Notes under the pieces: generated by a model
What the model saw: the letters and a program-made list of their open reading frames with translations, nothing else
The model's database searches: none
Told to the model about the DNA's origin: nothing
From: Subsaximicrobium wynnwilliamsii
Lineage (GTDB): Bacteria; Bacteroidota; Bacteroidia; Flavobacteriales; Flavobacteriaceae
Direction of reading: 5' to 3'
Assembly (NCBI RefSeq): GCF_007997225.1
Contig: NZ_VORM01000007.1
Coordinates: 110,353 to 174,352, forward strand
DNA length: 64,000 nucleotides
Shown here: piece by piece, positions 18,648 through 26,847 of the stretch
How positions within the stretch are numbered: position 1 is the stretch's first letter
Layout of the letters: each line of letters begins with the position of its first letter
Program-made: the position numbers and the translations under genes

Positions 18648-19187
18648 TCAGATGCCAGCCTTCGCAGGAATTAGTGCTTTCAAAATACCGTTGGCATTTA
18701 ATTGCCCTTTGTGTTTTTTGATGAGTTGTTGATCTTTATCATAAATTAAAAGATAAGGCATAGCGGTAGCACCAAATTTAGTACTAAAAATATCAGTGTT
18801 ATCATGAACAAATGTGATGTTTGGTTGGTGGTTTAAATTGTGATTTTCTGAAAATTGTTTTATCGTTTCTATGTCTTCTGTTGAGACAAATATAAATTGA
18901 ACGTTTGTAAGCTCGTCTAATCTCTCGCTTATGCTTTGAGCCTCGTGTTGGCAGTAATCGCATTGGGTGTTGAAATAAACGAAGATTGCAGCCTTATTTT
19001 CTTGCAGGCTTGCATTGGTAAATGTTGAAGATTTTAAATCTTCGAATTGAAACTCTGGGATGATTTGAAGTCTATTGGCAGTCAATTTTTTCTCTTTTGC
19101 TTTGACTATAACACTGTAGGATAGGTACGATAAAGTCCCCAAAACGACGAATAGTGTAATGAACAATAAGATTTTTTTACGTGTCAT
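18648..19187 (-). CDS. Membrane-anchored TlpA/thioredoxin-like protein
   Basis: A 179-residue protein with one N-terminal membrane segment (ILLFITLFVVLGTLSYLSYSV) and an extracytoplasmic thioredoxin fold. The redox motif is CDYC in FNTQCDYCQHEA and the cis-proline loop is GATAMPYLLIYD. It probably makes or repairs disulfides in the exported peptides, whose cores each have two Cys (inference from context). The C-terminal IPAKAGI is written by a palindromic sequence (ATTCCTGCGAAGGCTGGCAT) of the kind that occurs as a dispersed repeat in Bacteroidota, so the tail looks repeat-derived. The ATG directly follows the previous gene. Confidence 0.88.
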   Translation of the reverse strand: MTRKKILLFITLFVVLGTLSYLSYSVIVKAKEKKLTANRLQIIPEFQFEDLKSSTFTNASLQENKAAIFVYFNTQCDYCQHEAQSISERLDELTNVQFIFVSTEDIETIKQFSENHNLNHQPNITFVHDNTDIFSTKFGATAMPYLLIYDKDQQLIKKHKGQLNANGILKALIPAKAGI

Positions 19188-19814
19188 CTAACTTACATTT
19201 AAGGTAAAGAACATGACACCAACCACCCAAATCAATAAGGCTACACCGTTGCTACTGGCTACTATATTGATGCCCTTATCTGTATCACTATTTATGGCTT
19301 TGCCTATTAAATAAGCCAAAATAAACCAGTATGCCAGCTCAAATAAATTGAACACTTGAAGAGGGTAAATCCACCAAGGATCTATGCCTTCATAACCGAC
19401 TATATTAAGAGCGGATAAAGGATAGAAAAATTGTAGATCATTTAAATTATAATCTTGTTCAAAGAAATAAAACCAAGCCGTCTTAAACACTATAACCAGC
19501 AAAAATATAAATTCTGACTTTATAGTAATATTAAAAATTTGGCTATACGAAATGTTTTTACCGAAGAGGAAACAGCCAATGTTTATAACTGTTGTGATTA
19601 TTACAATCTTAATAAACAATAAAATGGGGATAAATATATAAACAATCCATCCCCATTTTTCTTTAAAAGCTAATATTTCATTTATTTGATCATAAGATAT
19701 TTTTTCAGACAATGAACTAACGAAAACTTGGTTAGTTTCTAATAGTTCCTTAGAAAAAAATACTAAAAAAGATTGAATAATTATCAAGAGCAAAAATGAC
19801 TGTAAATTTTTCAT
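19188..19814 (-). CDS. Multi-pass membrane protein of the peptide locus
   Basis: A 208-residue very hydrophobic protein with about five or six membrane segments, including SFLLLIIIQSFLVFF, IFIPILLFIKIVIITTVINI, FIFLLVIVFKTAWFYFF and LLIWVVGVMFF at the C-terminus. The layout resembles Yip1-like membrane proteins, but I do not recognise a named family. It sits directly between the 27-residue peptide gene (their stop and start codons touch) and the thioredoxin-like gene, so it belongs to the operon. Immunity or maturation are reasonable guesses. Confidence 0.8.
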   Translation of the reverse strand: MKNLQSFLLLIIIQSFLVFFSKELLETNQVFVSSLSEKISYDQINEILAFKEKWGWIVYIFIPILLFIKIVIITTVINIGCFLFGKNISYSQIFNITIKSEFIFLLVIVFKTAWFYFFEQDYNLNDLQFFYPLSALNIVGYEGIDPWWIYPLQVFNLFELAYWFILAYLIGKAINSDTDKGINIVASSNGVALLIWVVGVMFFTLNVS

Positions 19815-19898
19815 TCATTTTTTTTCATTTCGTTTGGAATATCTATATCCTAGAGCTATAATTATAACAATTATAGCAATCAAATAGCCTTTATTCAT
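19815..19898 (-). CDS. 27-residue single-span membrane peptide
   Basis: A complete small frame, MNKGYLIAIIVIIIALGYRY followed by SKRNEKK, encodes one membrane helix with a basic C-terminus. Its TGA stop is followed immediately by the ATG of the next membrane protein, and it starts ten bases after the end of the precursor peptide gene. This spacing argues for real translation and coupling. The function is unknown; a small immunity or membrane-scaffold peptide is possible. Confidence 0.55.
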   Translation of the reverse strand: MNKGYLIAIIVIIIALGYRYSKRNEKK

Positions 19899-19908
19899 TA
19901 TAAAAAAA

Positions 19909-20091
19909 TTATTGTGTTAACATACAACCAAGAGTTGTAAGCCTTCCAACCAACGGATTCAGTCCTGATGCAATACCAGCGGCTAATCCTAAAGCTGCAC
20001 AACCCCAGTCTGAGTCTGTTAAAGGCGCATCCCATTGCCAATCCCAACCTCCAACGGTCATTTCCATTTGATTTAATTCTAAAGTTTTCAT
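19909..20091 (-). CDS. Double-glycine leader precursor peptide 1 (bacteriocin-like)
   Basis: A 60-residue precursor. The leader is MKTLELNQMEMTVGG, of the flavobacterial double-glycine type that C39 peptidases cleave after GG. The core of 45 residues begins WDWQWDAPLTDSDWG and continues with a Gly/Ala-rich amphipathic part (CAALGLAAGIASGLNP) and a second Cys near the end (LGCMLTQ). The two Cys could form a disulfide with help from the TlpA-like protein. I chose ATG 20091 because the leader matches that of precursor 2 exactly over nine residues. It is the first gene of the export operon. Confidence 0.85.
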   Translation of the reverse strand: MKTLELNQMEMTVGGWDWQWDAPLTDSDWGCAALGLAAGIASGLNPLVGRLTTLGCMLTQ

Positions 20092-20270
20092 AAATAATAC
20101 ATTTAAATTAAGTTTATCACACAAAACCCTAATTGCGCCATCAAATTATTTGATACTCAAAATTATGGCAATCAATCAAATATCCAATGTGGTAAAACCA
20201 CAGTTTTTCATAGTGTAGTTTATTTTATTTTATTTTATAAAAAAGGAAGTATTCTTTTGAATACCCTAAA
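20089..20270 (-). promoter_or_regulatory. Duplicated control region, copy I (upstream of precursor 1)
   Basis: This region aligns with 21017-21190. It has two palindromes: ATCAAATTATTTGAT (20140-20154) and TGTGGTAAAACCACA (20188-20202). The stretch around 20240-20270 resembles the promoter of the response regulator in copy II, so the duplication included the start of the divergent unit. The gap from 20271 to 20474 shows nothing else. Confidence 0.75.
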
Positions 20271-20474
20271 AAATTTCTATTTGTTCATTTGTGTGTTACT
20301 CAGTTAAAAAGGTTAAGTAATTCATCCGTTTTCAAAAGCAACTTAGACAATAAACTTAAAAAAATGTGACTGTTATCAAGAACAACAATACGTAGTTTTT
20401 CATAATGTCAAGTAACTGCTGTTTTCAAAAAAAACTCTTCGAATAAAGCTACTTCAAATATGTGTGAGAAGAAT

Positions 20475-20765
20475 TTAGCATTGATTTTTAATTATGTTGT
20501 TCACGCAAACACCATTGCTATTTAAATCCTGAATTAACTTAGTAGTTAGAATTTGCATGAGTTCCGTATCTTTTTTAAAAAAAACCCTGCCTAACAGACC
20601 ACTAATCCATGTAGAATTAATATTTATTTTTTTTGCAGATATCTTGAAAATATTAATTCTAAATAAAAATAATTTGCACACCACAATCCTATTATTCCTT
20701 TCAACTATTCTTAAATGACTATAAGATTTAAGAGTCGTCTTAACTATCTCATTAATGTTTTTCAT
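20475..20765 (-). CDS. Hypothetical basic protein between the two precursor genes
   Basis: A 96-residue frame, rich in Lys, Ile and Asn, with no signal peptide and only a weakly hydrophobic middle. No family is recognised. It lies on the same strand as the peptide operon but is separated from both precursors by more than 80 bases. Base composition is strongly A+T, like the rest of the locus, and unlike the neighbouring trk genes. It may be a locus-specific immunity or regulatory gene, or a chance ORF. Confidence 0.4.
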   Translation of the reverse strand: MKNINEIVKTTLKSYSHLRIVERNNRIVVCKLFLFRINIFKISAKKININSTWISGLLGRVFFKKDTELMQILTTKLIQDLNSNGVCVNNIIKNQC

Positions 20766-20848
20766 AGAGTATTTATTATTTCAAAATTTAAAGAGAAGAG
20801 GTTACAAAAAACGCAAATATCCTCTTCGCTTAGGTCATGGCTTTTTTA

Positions 20849-21019
20849 CTAATCACATTGAGGGCTCATATACCATCCATAAGCAGCGCCTATAGCATAG
20901 CCCCAAGGCCCTCCAAACAAACCGCCAACTACAGCATGAATACCCATTTAAGCTGGACAATCGCTCTCTAATAAACCACCAGTTAACGCCGCCATTTGAT
21001 TTAATTCCAAAGTTTTCAT
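20849..21019 (-). pseudogene. Double-glycine leader precursor peptide 2, interrupted by TAA
   Basis: From ATG 21019 the frame reads MKTLELNQMAALTGG, then LLESDCPA, TAA (20950-20948), and continues MGIHAVVGGLFGGPWGYAIG and AAYGWYMSPQCD to TAG at 20851-20849. The leader shares nine residues with precursor 1 and ends in GG. The core without the stop would have 41 residues, two Cys and a Gly-rich membrane-active-looking middle, typical of class II bacteriocins. One substitution accounts for the stop. It is transcribed divergently from the response regulator gene. Confidence 0.75.
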
Positions 21020-21190
21020 AAAATTATAAATTTAAACTAAGTTAACACACAATCGTCCTAATTGTGCTATCAAATTATTTGACACTCAAAACTAGCGCAA
21101 CTAATCAAATAACCAATGTGGTAAAACCACAGTTTTTGATAGCGTAATTTATAATATGGAAAAGGAAGCCTATATTTGAGTACCCAAACT
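21017..21190. promoter_or_regulatory. Duplicated control region, copy II (between precursor 2 and the response regulator)
   Basis: Divergent promoter region with ATCAAATTATTTGAC (21069-21083), a TGTGGTAAAACCACA palindrome (21117-21131) identical to that in copy I, and a TATATTTG -7 element (21171-21178) for the regulator gene at 21207. The 6-3-6 perfect inverted repeat looks like a dimer-binding operator; the adjacent LuxR-type regulator is the obvious candidate (inference). Confidence 0.75.
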
Positions 21191-21206
21191 AGTTAAACCC
21201 GATAAA

Positions 21207-21881
21207 ATGAATTTAAAGTTGCCTCTAGCCAATAAAGTTATCCAAACACTAATCATTGAAGACCACAAAATAGTTGCCGAAGCTTATAGGGACAATCTAT
21301 CATCTAACAGCAGCTTGACTTTTAATTTCTAATTCGCTGCCGGTTGCGATGAGGCCATCAAACAGCTTCAACGTTTCAAACAAGATTTGGTGTTTTTAGA
21401 TTTAAGTTTGCCAGTCTCAAAGGATAAAAAATTTCTTTCTGGCGATGACATTGGGCTATGGTTAAGGGAAAAAAGTCCAGAAACTAAAATTTTGATTTTT
21501 ACCTTTATTTCAGATTCAGAAAGAATTCGGAGCATCATAAAAACCATAAAGCCGGACGGCTTTATTAATAAATCTGATTTTGAACCTTCAAATTTAAGCA
21601 ATGTGGTAAAGACCATTCTAGCTGGCGGTAGCCATTATAGCCAAATTATAAAAAATCATGAAACAGACCAGATTGTTGATAGGTATATCACTGACGAGAT
21701 GGACAGAAAGATAGTGTACCATTTATCCATGGGCGAAAAAACAAAAGACTTGCCAGCATTAGTCCACCTATCGCTTCGCAGTATTGAAGAGCGCAAGGTC
21801 AAATTAAGAGACCTATTTGGCATCACTAAAGACTCAGACAGCAATCTAATAAAAGAAGCGAAAAAAAGACATATTATTTAG
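21207..21881 (+). pseudogene. LuxR-type response regulator interrupted by an in-frame TAA
   Basis: From ATG 21207 the frame gives a receiver domain start (VIQTLIIEDHKIVAEAYRDN) with the acidic pair ED, meets TAA at codon 42 (21330-21332), and continues in the same frame through FAAGCDEAIKQL, the phosphoacceptor Asp in DLVFLDLSLP, the Lys of GFINKSD and a C-terminal helix-turn-helix (IVYHLSMGEKTKDLPALVHL...RSIEERKVKLRDLFG). Total 224 sense codons, the normal length. Translation restarting inside would lack the first receiver strands. It is the likely regulator of the divergent peptide gene. Confidence 0.82.
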
Positions 21882-21889
21882 CTTGGCAC

Positions 21890-23383
21890 CTACCGATCCT
21901 TCCAAAAGAAAGGCGAAAATAAGATCAAGACCGTGAAGAGTTCCAAGCGGCCAATGAGCATTAAAAAAGAGGCCCACCATTTGCCCAACATGGGTAATGC
22001 GGCATAATTGTTTACAGGGCCAAAATTGCCCAAAGCAGGACCAACATTGCCCAAACTGGAAGCAGATAAACCAACGGCCGACTGAAAATCAATTTTAAAC
22101 ATCGAAAACACCAATGCGCCAATTATGAACGATAGCATGTACAATATGAAAAATCCAAGCACATTAAATACAATGTCACCGCTTATGGCTCGCTCATTGT
22201 AACGCACAGGCAGAATGGCGTTAGGGTGCAAGGCACGTCTAAACTCTAAAAAGCCGTTTTTGATCATGATCATGTGACGCACCACCTTTACACCACCAGA
22301 AGTACTTCCCGCAGATCCTCCCAAAAACATGATGCCAAAGAATAAAACCAATAAAAAAGGCGTCCATAAGGTATAATCGGCAGTGATAAAGCCTGTGGTG
22401 GTGACTACTGATACAATTTGAAACATTGCATGTCTAAAAGAAGCTTCAGCTTTGCCATACACCATGGGATGCTCTATGGAAGAGATTGAGAAATCGGCAT
22501 TGAAATAAATAATCAGTGAAGCCACAATGGTAAACATCGCAATAAATGTAAGATACCATTTGAATTCTTCATCCATTATCGCTTTTTGGATGCGCCCCTT
22601 AAACACAAAATAGCTCAACACAAAGTTAGTTCCCGCTAAGAACATAAAGAAAATAATGATGTATTGAATCAAGGGTTGTCCATTCCAATAGGCCACACTG
22701 GCATTTTTTGTAGAGAAACCTCCTGTGCTCAAGGTACAAAGCGAATGGTTGATGGCATCAAAAAACGACATCCCGGCAACTTGAAGCAAAATCGTCTCAG
22801 CGGCTGTATATCCAAAATAGATAAACCACAATCGTTTTGCAGTATCGGTAATTCTCGGGTGCAGTTTATCGGCATTAGGCCCCGGTGCTTCCGCAGCAAA
22901 TAATTGCATACCGCCAATACCCAACAAGGGCAAGATAGCAATGGCGAGTACAATAATTCCCATCCCGCCAATCCAATGTGTCATGCTTCTCCAAAACAAA
23001 ACGCCTTTTGGCACTGCTTCAATATCATTTAAAATGGTGGCTCCTGTTGTAGTATAACCAGACATGGTCTCGAAAAAAGCGTCGGTAAAACCGGGTATGG
23101 CATCGGTCATGATGTAGGGCAATGTGCCCGAAAGCGACATCACGATCCATCCAAAAGCGACCACAATGTAGCCCTCACGCTTGTTGAGCTCTTTGCGGTG
23201 ATCTCTTGTAAGATACATGAGAACACCACCTAATGCTGAAATGATGGCACCAGACTGAAATAATTTTGAGGTCACTCCATCTTCATATATCAAACTGATC
23301 ACTGTGGAAAGCAACATAAAGCCACCATTGAAGAGCAGTAATAATCCGAAAAAATGGAAAATGATCCTAAAATTGAGTTTCAT
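21890..23383 (-). CDS. trkH: Trk potassium uptake protein TrkH
   Basis: Membrane subunit of the Trk/Ktr K+ uptake system. The 497-residue protein has four MPM repeats with selectivity-filter glycines: GYTTTGATIL, CTLSTGGFSTKN, SVVTTTGFITAD and SASSLGNVGPALGN. The second-repeat helix and SAGSTSGGVKVVRH are also characteristic. It lies 82 bases downstream of trkA on the same strand, so the two form an operon. The start MKLNFRIIFHFFG is a good match to the family. Confidence 0.97.
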   Translation of the reverse strand: MKLNFRIIFHFFGLLLLFNGGFMLLSTVISLIYEDGVTSKLFQSGAIISALGGVLMYLTRDHRKELNKREGYIVVAFGWIVMSLSGTLPYIMTDAIPGFTDAFFETMSGYTTTGATILNDIEAVPKGVLFWRSMTHWIGGMGIIVLAIAILPLLGIGGMQLFAAEAPGPNADKLHPRITDTAKRLWFIYFGYTAAETILLQVAGMSFFDAINHSLCTLSTGGFSTKNASVAYWNGQPLIQYIIIFFMFLAGTNFVLSYFVFKGRIQKAIMDEEFKWYLTFIAMFTIVASLIIYFNADFSISSIEHPMVYGKAEASFRHAMFQIVSVVTTTGFITADYTLWTPFLLVLFFGIMFLGGSAGSTSGGVKVVRHMIMIKNGFLEFRRALHPNAILPVRYNERAISGDIVFNVLGFFILYMLSFIIGALVFSMFKIDFQSAVGLSASSLGNVGPALGNFGPVNNYAALPMLGKWWASFLMLIGRLELFTVLILFSPFFWKDR

Positions 23384-23465
23384 GCGTCGTTAGAATTGCG
23401 TTTAAGCAAAGTACGATCCTTTGGATCGCAATCGGTTCATTTATGTAAAATCGATTAAGAAATCG

Positions 23466-24815
23466 CTAAAAAAAGTATTTTTCAATTTTGGATATAGACC
23501 TCGGCAGGCAGCAAACCACTACCTTATCGCCTACCTCAATTTGGAAATCTCCCAAAGGGATGATCCCAACATCATTTCTGATGACGCCACCAATGATGGC
23601 CGACCGTGGAAAATCGAGATCCCTGATGACTTTTTTGGTTATCTTGGATTTGCTATTCACTTGAAACTCCAAGAGCTCTGCATTCATATTATTGAGCTTG
23701 GTCATGGCCACAACTTCTCCTTTCCTGATGTAGCGAAAAATATTATTGGCTGCCAATAGCTTCTTATTGATCAAGGTATCGATGCCAATGGACTGTGATA
23801 ATTGGTAGTAGTCCATATTTTCAACCAAGGCGATGGTCTTTTTCACACCTTTTGATTTGGCCACCAAACAAGACATGATATTCGTCTCTGAGTTCCCGGT
23901 TACCGAGATGAATGCATCCATATCTGAAATGTTCTCTTCTTCCAGCAGCTCCACATTGCGACCGTCTCCATGAATCACGAGTGCATTTGGCAATTCATCG
24001 GCACTTTCAAAAGCAATCTCTTTATTGTTTTCAATCAGTTTGACCTTAAATTTACTTTGACACAAATCTTTGGCAGTTTGGAAACCAATTTTACTGGCGC
24101 CCAAAATCATGACGTTTTTCACTTCCGTTTTCACACGACCCGACAATTCAAATAATTCTTCATCCCCGCCTTCCGAAGTCACAAAAACCACTTTATCGCC
24201 TTCTTTGAATTCAGTATCCCCTCTTGGGATGATGGTGTATTGGGTTCCAAAACGTTGGATGGCGATGGGCACGAAATGCAATTCGGGAAACACTGCGGCA
24301 GCTTCCATTACGGTTTTACCCACAAAACTGGCAGTTCGGGACAAACGCAAACTCAACATACTAAGCACGCCTTTCTCAAACTCATAGGTATCATTGAAAC
24401 CGTATTGGTTCAACAACAATTCAATTTCAGCAGCTGCTAGGCTTTCTGGCGAAATCAATTCATCAATACCAAATTTCGAGAAACCCACTTCCTCCTTGTC
24501 ATTGATAAATTCTTCGTTTGAAATTCTTGCAATGGTTCGTTTGGCACCTAATTGTTTGGCAAGCACACATGCCGTGATGTTTGTGGTTTCAGAGGAGGTG
24601 ACCGCGATAAACAATTCCGAAGTATTGATTTTAGCTTCTTTTAAAATTTTGATAGACGTCACATCACCCTTGATGACCTTAATGTCTAAGTGATCTCTCG
24701 CATAAGACAACTGCTCCCTATCAATGTCGATCAATGTGATTTCCTGTGACTCGTATGACAATAACTTAGCCAAGTGAAATCCTACCTCTCCTGCTCCTGC
24801 AATAATAATTTTCAT
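23466..24815 (-). CDS. trkA: Trk potassium channel regulator TrkA
   Basis: Cytoplasmic NAD(H)-binding peripheral subunit that gates TrkH. The 449 residues contain two RCK units. The first Rossmann domain begins MKIIIAGAGEVGFHLAKLLS and has LIDIDREQL; the second begins NVMILGASKIGFQTAKDL. A TrkA_C domain follows each (FKEGDKVVFVTSEG and FQIEVGDKVVVCCLP). The first gene of the trkA-trkH operon, with a TATATTTG -7 element 25 bases upstream of the ATG. Confidence 0.97.
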   Translation of the reverse strand: MKIIIAGAGEVGFHLAKLLSYESQEITLIDIDREQLSYARDHLDIKVIKGDVTSIKILKEAKINTSELFIAVTSSETTNITACVLAKQLGAKRTIARISNEEFINDKEEVGFSKFGIDELISPESLAAAEIELLLNQYGFNDTYEFEKGVLSMLSLRLSRTASFVGKTVMEAAAVFPELHFVPIAIQRFGTQYTIIPRGDTEFKEGDKVVFVTSEGGDEELFELSGRVKTEVKNVMILGASKIGFQTAKDLCQSKFKVKLIENNKEIAFESADELPNALVIHGDGRNVELLEEENISDMDAFISVTGNSETNIMSCLVAKSKGVKKTIALVENMDYYQLSQSIGIDTLINKKLLAANNIFRYIRKGEVVAMTKLNNMNAELLEFQVNSKSKITKKVIRDLDFPRSAIIGGVIRNDVGIIPLGDFQIEVGDKVVVCCLPRSISKIEKYFF

Positions 24816-24840
24816 GGGCTGTTATATTCAAAAAAACGCA

Positions 24841-24848
24841 CAAATATA
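24841..24848 (-). promoter_or_regulatory. Candidate -7 element for trkA
   Basis: TATATTTG on the minus strand, 25 bases ahead of the trkA ATG. The gap 24849-25153 shows no other feature. Confidence 0.5.
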
Positions 24849-25153
24849 CTATAATTAAACCGGACAGCCGGCGTTTGAAATTGAATCTGGAATTTTTTCA
24901 CCCATGGAGGAAGGGGCGGGACTTAGCTGTGTTGAAAGTAATTAGCCCGAAAGCCTACGGGAAAGCACTTATTTCAACACATTGACTATCACTACACTAA
25001 ATTATGCTGCGTTTGAATATTCATGATTTACTAAAGCGAACAAAGCAAGCCAAATAATGAACGAAATCATGGCAACTATGAAAAGTGAGATAAAAGGCAA
25101 GCTCAAATAATCTTGCCAGACCATACTGATTATTTAAAGCTATTTGATTTGAG

Positions 25154-25161
25154 TATATTTG
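25154..25161 (+). promoter_or_regulatory. Candidate -7 element for menG
   Basis: TATATTTG ends 12 bases before ATG 25174. This places the in-frame TTG at 25159 inside the promoter and supports the ATG as the true start. Confidence 0.5.
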
Positions 25162-25173
25162 CTAAAAAAACAG

Positions 25174-25905
25174 ATGGCTTCTAAAGTGACCCCATATAAA
25201 GACAGTAAGCTCAACAAAAAGCAGCAGGTAACCCAGATGTTTGACAACATTTCAAAGGAATACGACGGTCTCAATCGTGTGATTTCCTTCGGAATTGACG
25301 TTAAATGGCGAAAAAAAGTAGTGGCGATTGTTACCAATGCCGCACCTGAAACTATATTGGATATCGCCACTGGCACTGGCGACTTGGCCATTAATCTCGC
25401 CAAGACAAACGCCAAAAAAATTGTTGGCTTGGATATTAGCGATGGCATGTTGGAAGTGGGCCGCCAAAAAATCGCAAAAAAACAGCTTGGCAATAAAATT
25501 GAAATGGTCATTGGCGATTCTGAAAACCTACCTTTTGAAGACTCCAGTTTTGATGCCATTACCGTAGCTTTTGGCGTACGTAATTTTGAAACCTTGGAAA
25601 AAGGTCTTGCTGAAATTCTACGTGTTCTAAAGCCCAACGGCGTTTTCGTGATCTTGGAAACCTCAGTCCCCACAAAGGTGCCTTTTAAGCAAGGCTATAC
25701 CTTCTACACCAAATACATTTTGCCAGCCATAGGCAAAGCATTCTCTAAAGACCAATCGGCTTATTCCTATTTGTGCGAATCGGCATCGGTTTTTCCATAT
25801 GGTGAGGCTTTAAACAATATTTTGCGTAAAATTGGGTTTATTAACGTGGCAGCCAAGCCTCAAACTTTTGGTGTTGCCACAATTTATACCGCATCAAAAT
25901 CCTAA
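25174..25905 (+). CDS. menG: Demethylmenaquinone methyltransferase
   Basis: UbiE/MenG-type enzyme that methylates demethylmenaquinone in the last step of menaquinone synthesis. The 243-residue protein has [20 protein letters not shown] (UbiE signature), motif [28 protein letters not shown], the [13 protein letters not shown] region, and a [24 protein letters not shown] C-terminal motif. Bacteroidota use menaquinone, so the menG role is preferred over ubiE. It is followed 33 bases later by porT, a conserved arrangement in flavobacteria. Confidence 0.96.
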   Translation: MASKVTPYKDSKLNKKQQVTQMFDNISKEYDGLNRVISFGIDVKWRKKVVAIVTNAAPETILDIATGTGDLAINLAKTNAKKIVGLDISDGMLEVGRQKIAKKQLGNKIEMVIGDSENLPFEDSSFDAITVAFGVRNFETLEKGLAEILRVLKPNGVFVILETSVPTKVPFKQGYTFYTKYILPAIGKAFSKDQSAYSYLCESASVFPYGEALNNILRKIGFINVAAKPQTFGVATIYTASKS

Positions 25906-25938
25906 GGCATTAATTTACAGACACCTATTGTGAGATCT

Positions 25939-26652
25939 ATGAAGAACATATTTTTGCTCATCTTTTTATGTATGGCAGGCCAAACGGCTTCTGCACAATT
26001 ATTCAGTAAGGAAAAAATCAGAAATCTTGAGAATTTCGATAAACAAATCCTCTCTTGGGGCTTCTTTCTAGGACTCAACCAGTATGATTATCAATTTAAT
26101 TATGAAGAAGACCTACCAGATATTCTGGTAGAAACCACCACCGGCTTTAGCGTGGGCTTGATTTCAGACCTTAGGATTTCTGAGCATTTGAATTTACGTT
26201 TTGAACCTGGGCTTTTCATAACCCAGCGAAATTTGCAATACGATCCCAACTATTTTATAGGACAAACGTTTACCGATGCCGATTTGCTTCGCGAAGTCAA
26301 ATCCACCTATGTGCATTTTCCCTTGTTGCTGAAGGTATCCACCAAACGCATCAATAATTTCAAGCCTTTTCTTTTGGGTGGGATTTCCACTTCCTTGAAT
26401 CTTTCCAGCAACGAGAAAAATCCGGATGATAATAGCGCGGGAGAATTTAGAACCAAAAAGAACGTGCTTTTTTATGAACTTGGATTTGGCGTCGATTTTT
26501 ACAACCAATGGTTTAAGTTCACACCCTCCATTAGAGGCATCTTCGCGATCAATGATGAGTTGGTGCCAGATAAAGATCCCAACAGCCCCTGGACCGGTAA
26601 TGTAACGACTATGAAAACGCGAGGTGTTTTTATTAATTTTACCTTTCAATAG
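25939..26652 (+). CDS. porT: PorT/SprT-like outer-membrane beta-barrel protein
   Basis: Outer-membrane protein required for type IX secretion in Bacteroidota (PorT, called SprT in gliding flavobacteria). The 237-residue protein starts MKNIFLLIFLCMAGQTASAQ, a signal peptide with cleavage after AQ. The rest alternates hydrophobic and polar residues as in an 8- or 10-stranded barrel, with conserved blocks SWGFFLGLNQYDYQFNY, SVGLISDLRISEHLNLRFEP and YVHFPLLLKVSTKR, and ends in a C-terminal aromatic residue run (VFINFTFQ). The neighbourhood with menG on one side and a SpoU methyltransferase on the other supports the call. A GTG nine bases upstream is an alternative start. Confidence 0.9.
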   Translation: MKNIFLLIFLCMAGQTASAQLFSKEKIRNLENFDKQILSWGFFLGLNQYDYQFNYEEDLPDILVETTTGFSVGLISDLRISEHLNLRFEPGLFITQRNLQYDPNYFIGQTFTDADLLREVKSTYVHFPLLLKVSTKRINNFKPFLLGGISTSLNLSSNEKNPDDNSAGEFRTKKNVLFYELGFGVDFYNQWFKFTPSIRGIFAINDELVPDKDPNSPWTGNVTTMKTRGVFINFTFQ

Positions 26653-26657
26653 GCTGA

Positions 26658-26840
26658 GGAGGAAGACCGGAGACGGAAGACTGAAGACTGAAGACCGGAG
26701 ACCGAAGACTGGAGACGGAAGACTGGAGACGGAAGACGGAAGACGGAAGACCGGAGACCGAAGACTGGAGACGGAAGACTGAAGACCGGAGACTGAAGAC
26801 TGGAAACTGCAGACTGAAGACTGAAGACCGAGACTGTACA
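26658..26840. repeat. Heptamer array GACNGRA between convergent genes
   Basis: About 25 in-phase heptamers of four main variants (GACGGAA, GACTGAA, GACTGGA, GACCGGA/GACCGAA) fill the gap between the porT stop and the stop of the SpoU methyltransferase gene. Phase is kept almost throughout, whereas the third to sixth bases vary. Confidence 0.93.
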
Positions 26841-26847
26841 CTAAAAA

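Noticed and set aside
20475..20765. Third precursor peptide
   Set aside because: No double-glycine leader and no MKTLELNQ-type start; listed only as a hypothetical gene.
26194..26841. 215-codon minus-strand frame over porT
   Set aside because: Antisense to porT and extended through the heptamer array (Ser/Leu/Gln pattern); a shadow frame.
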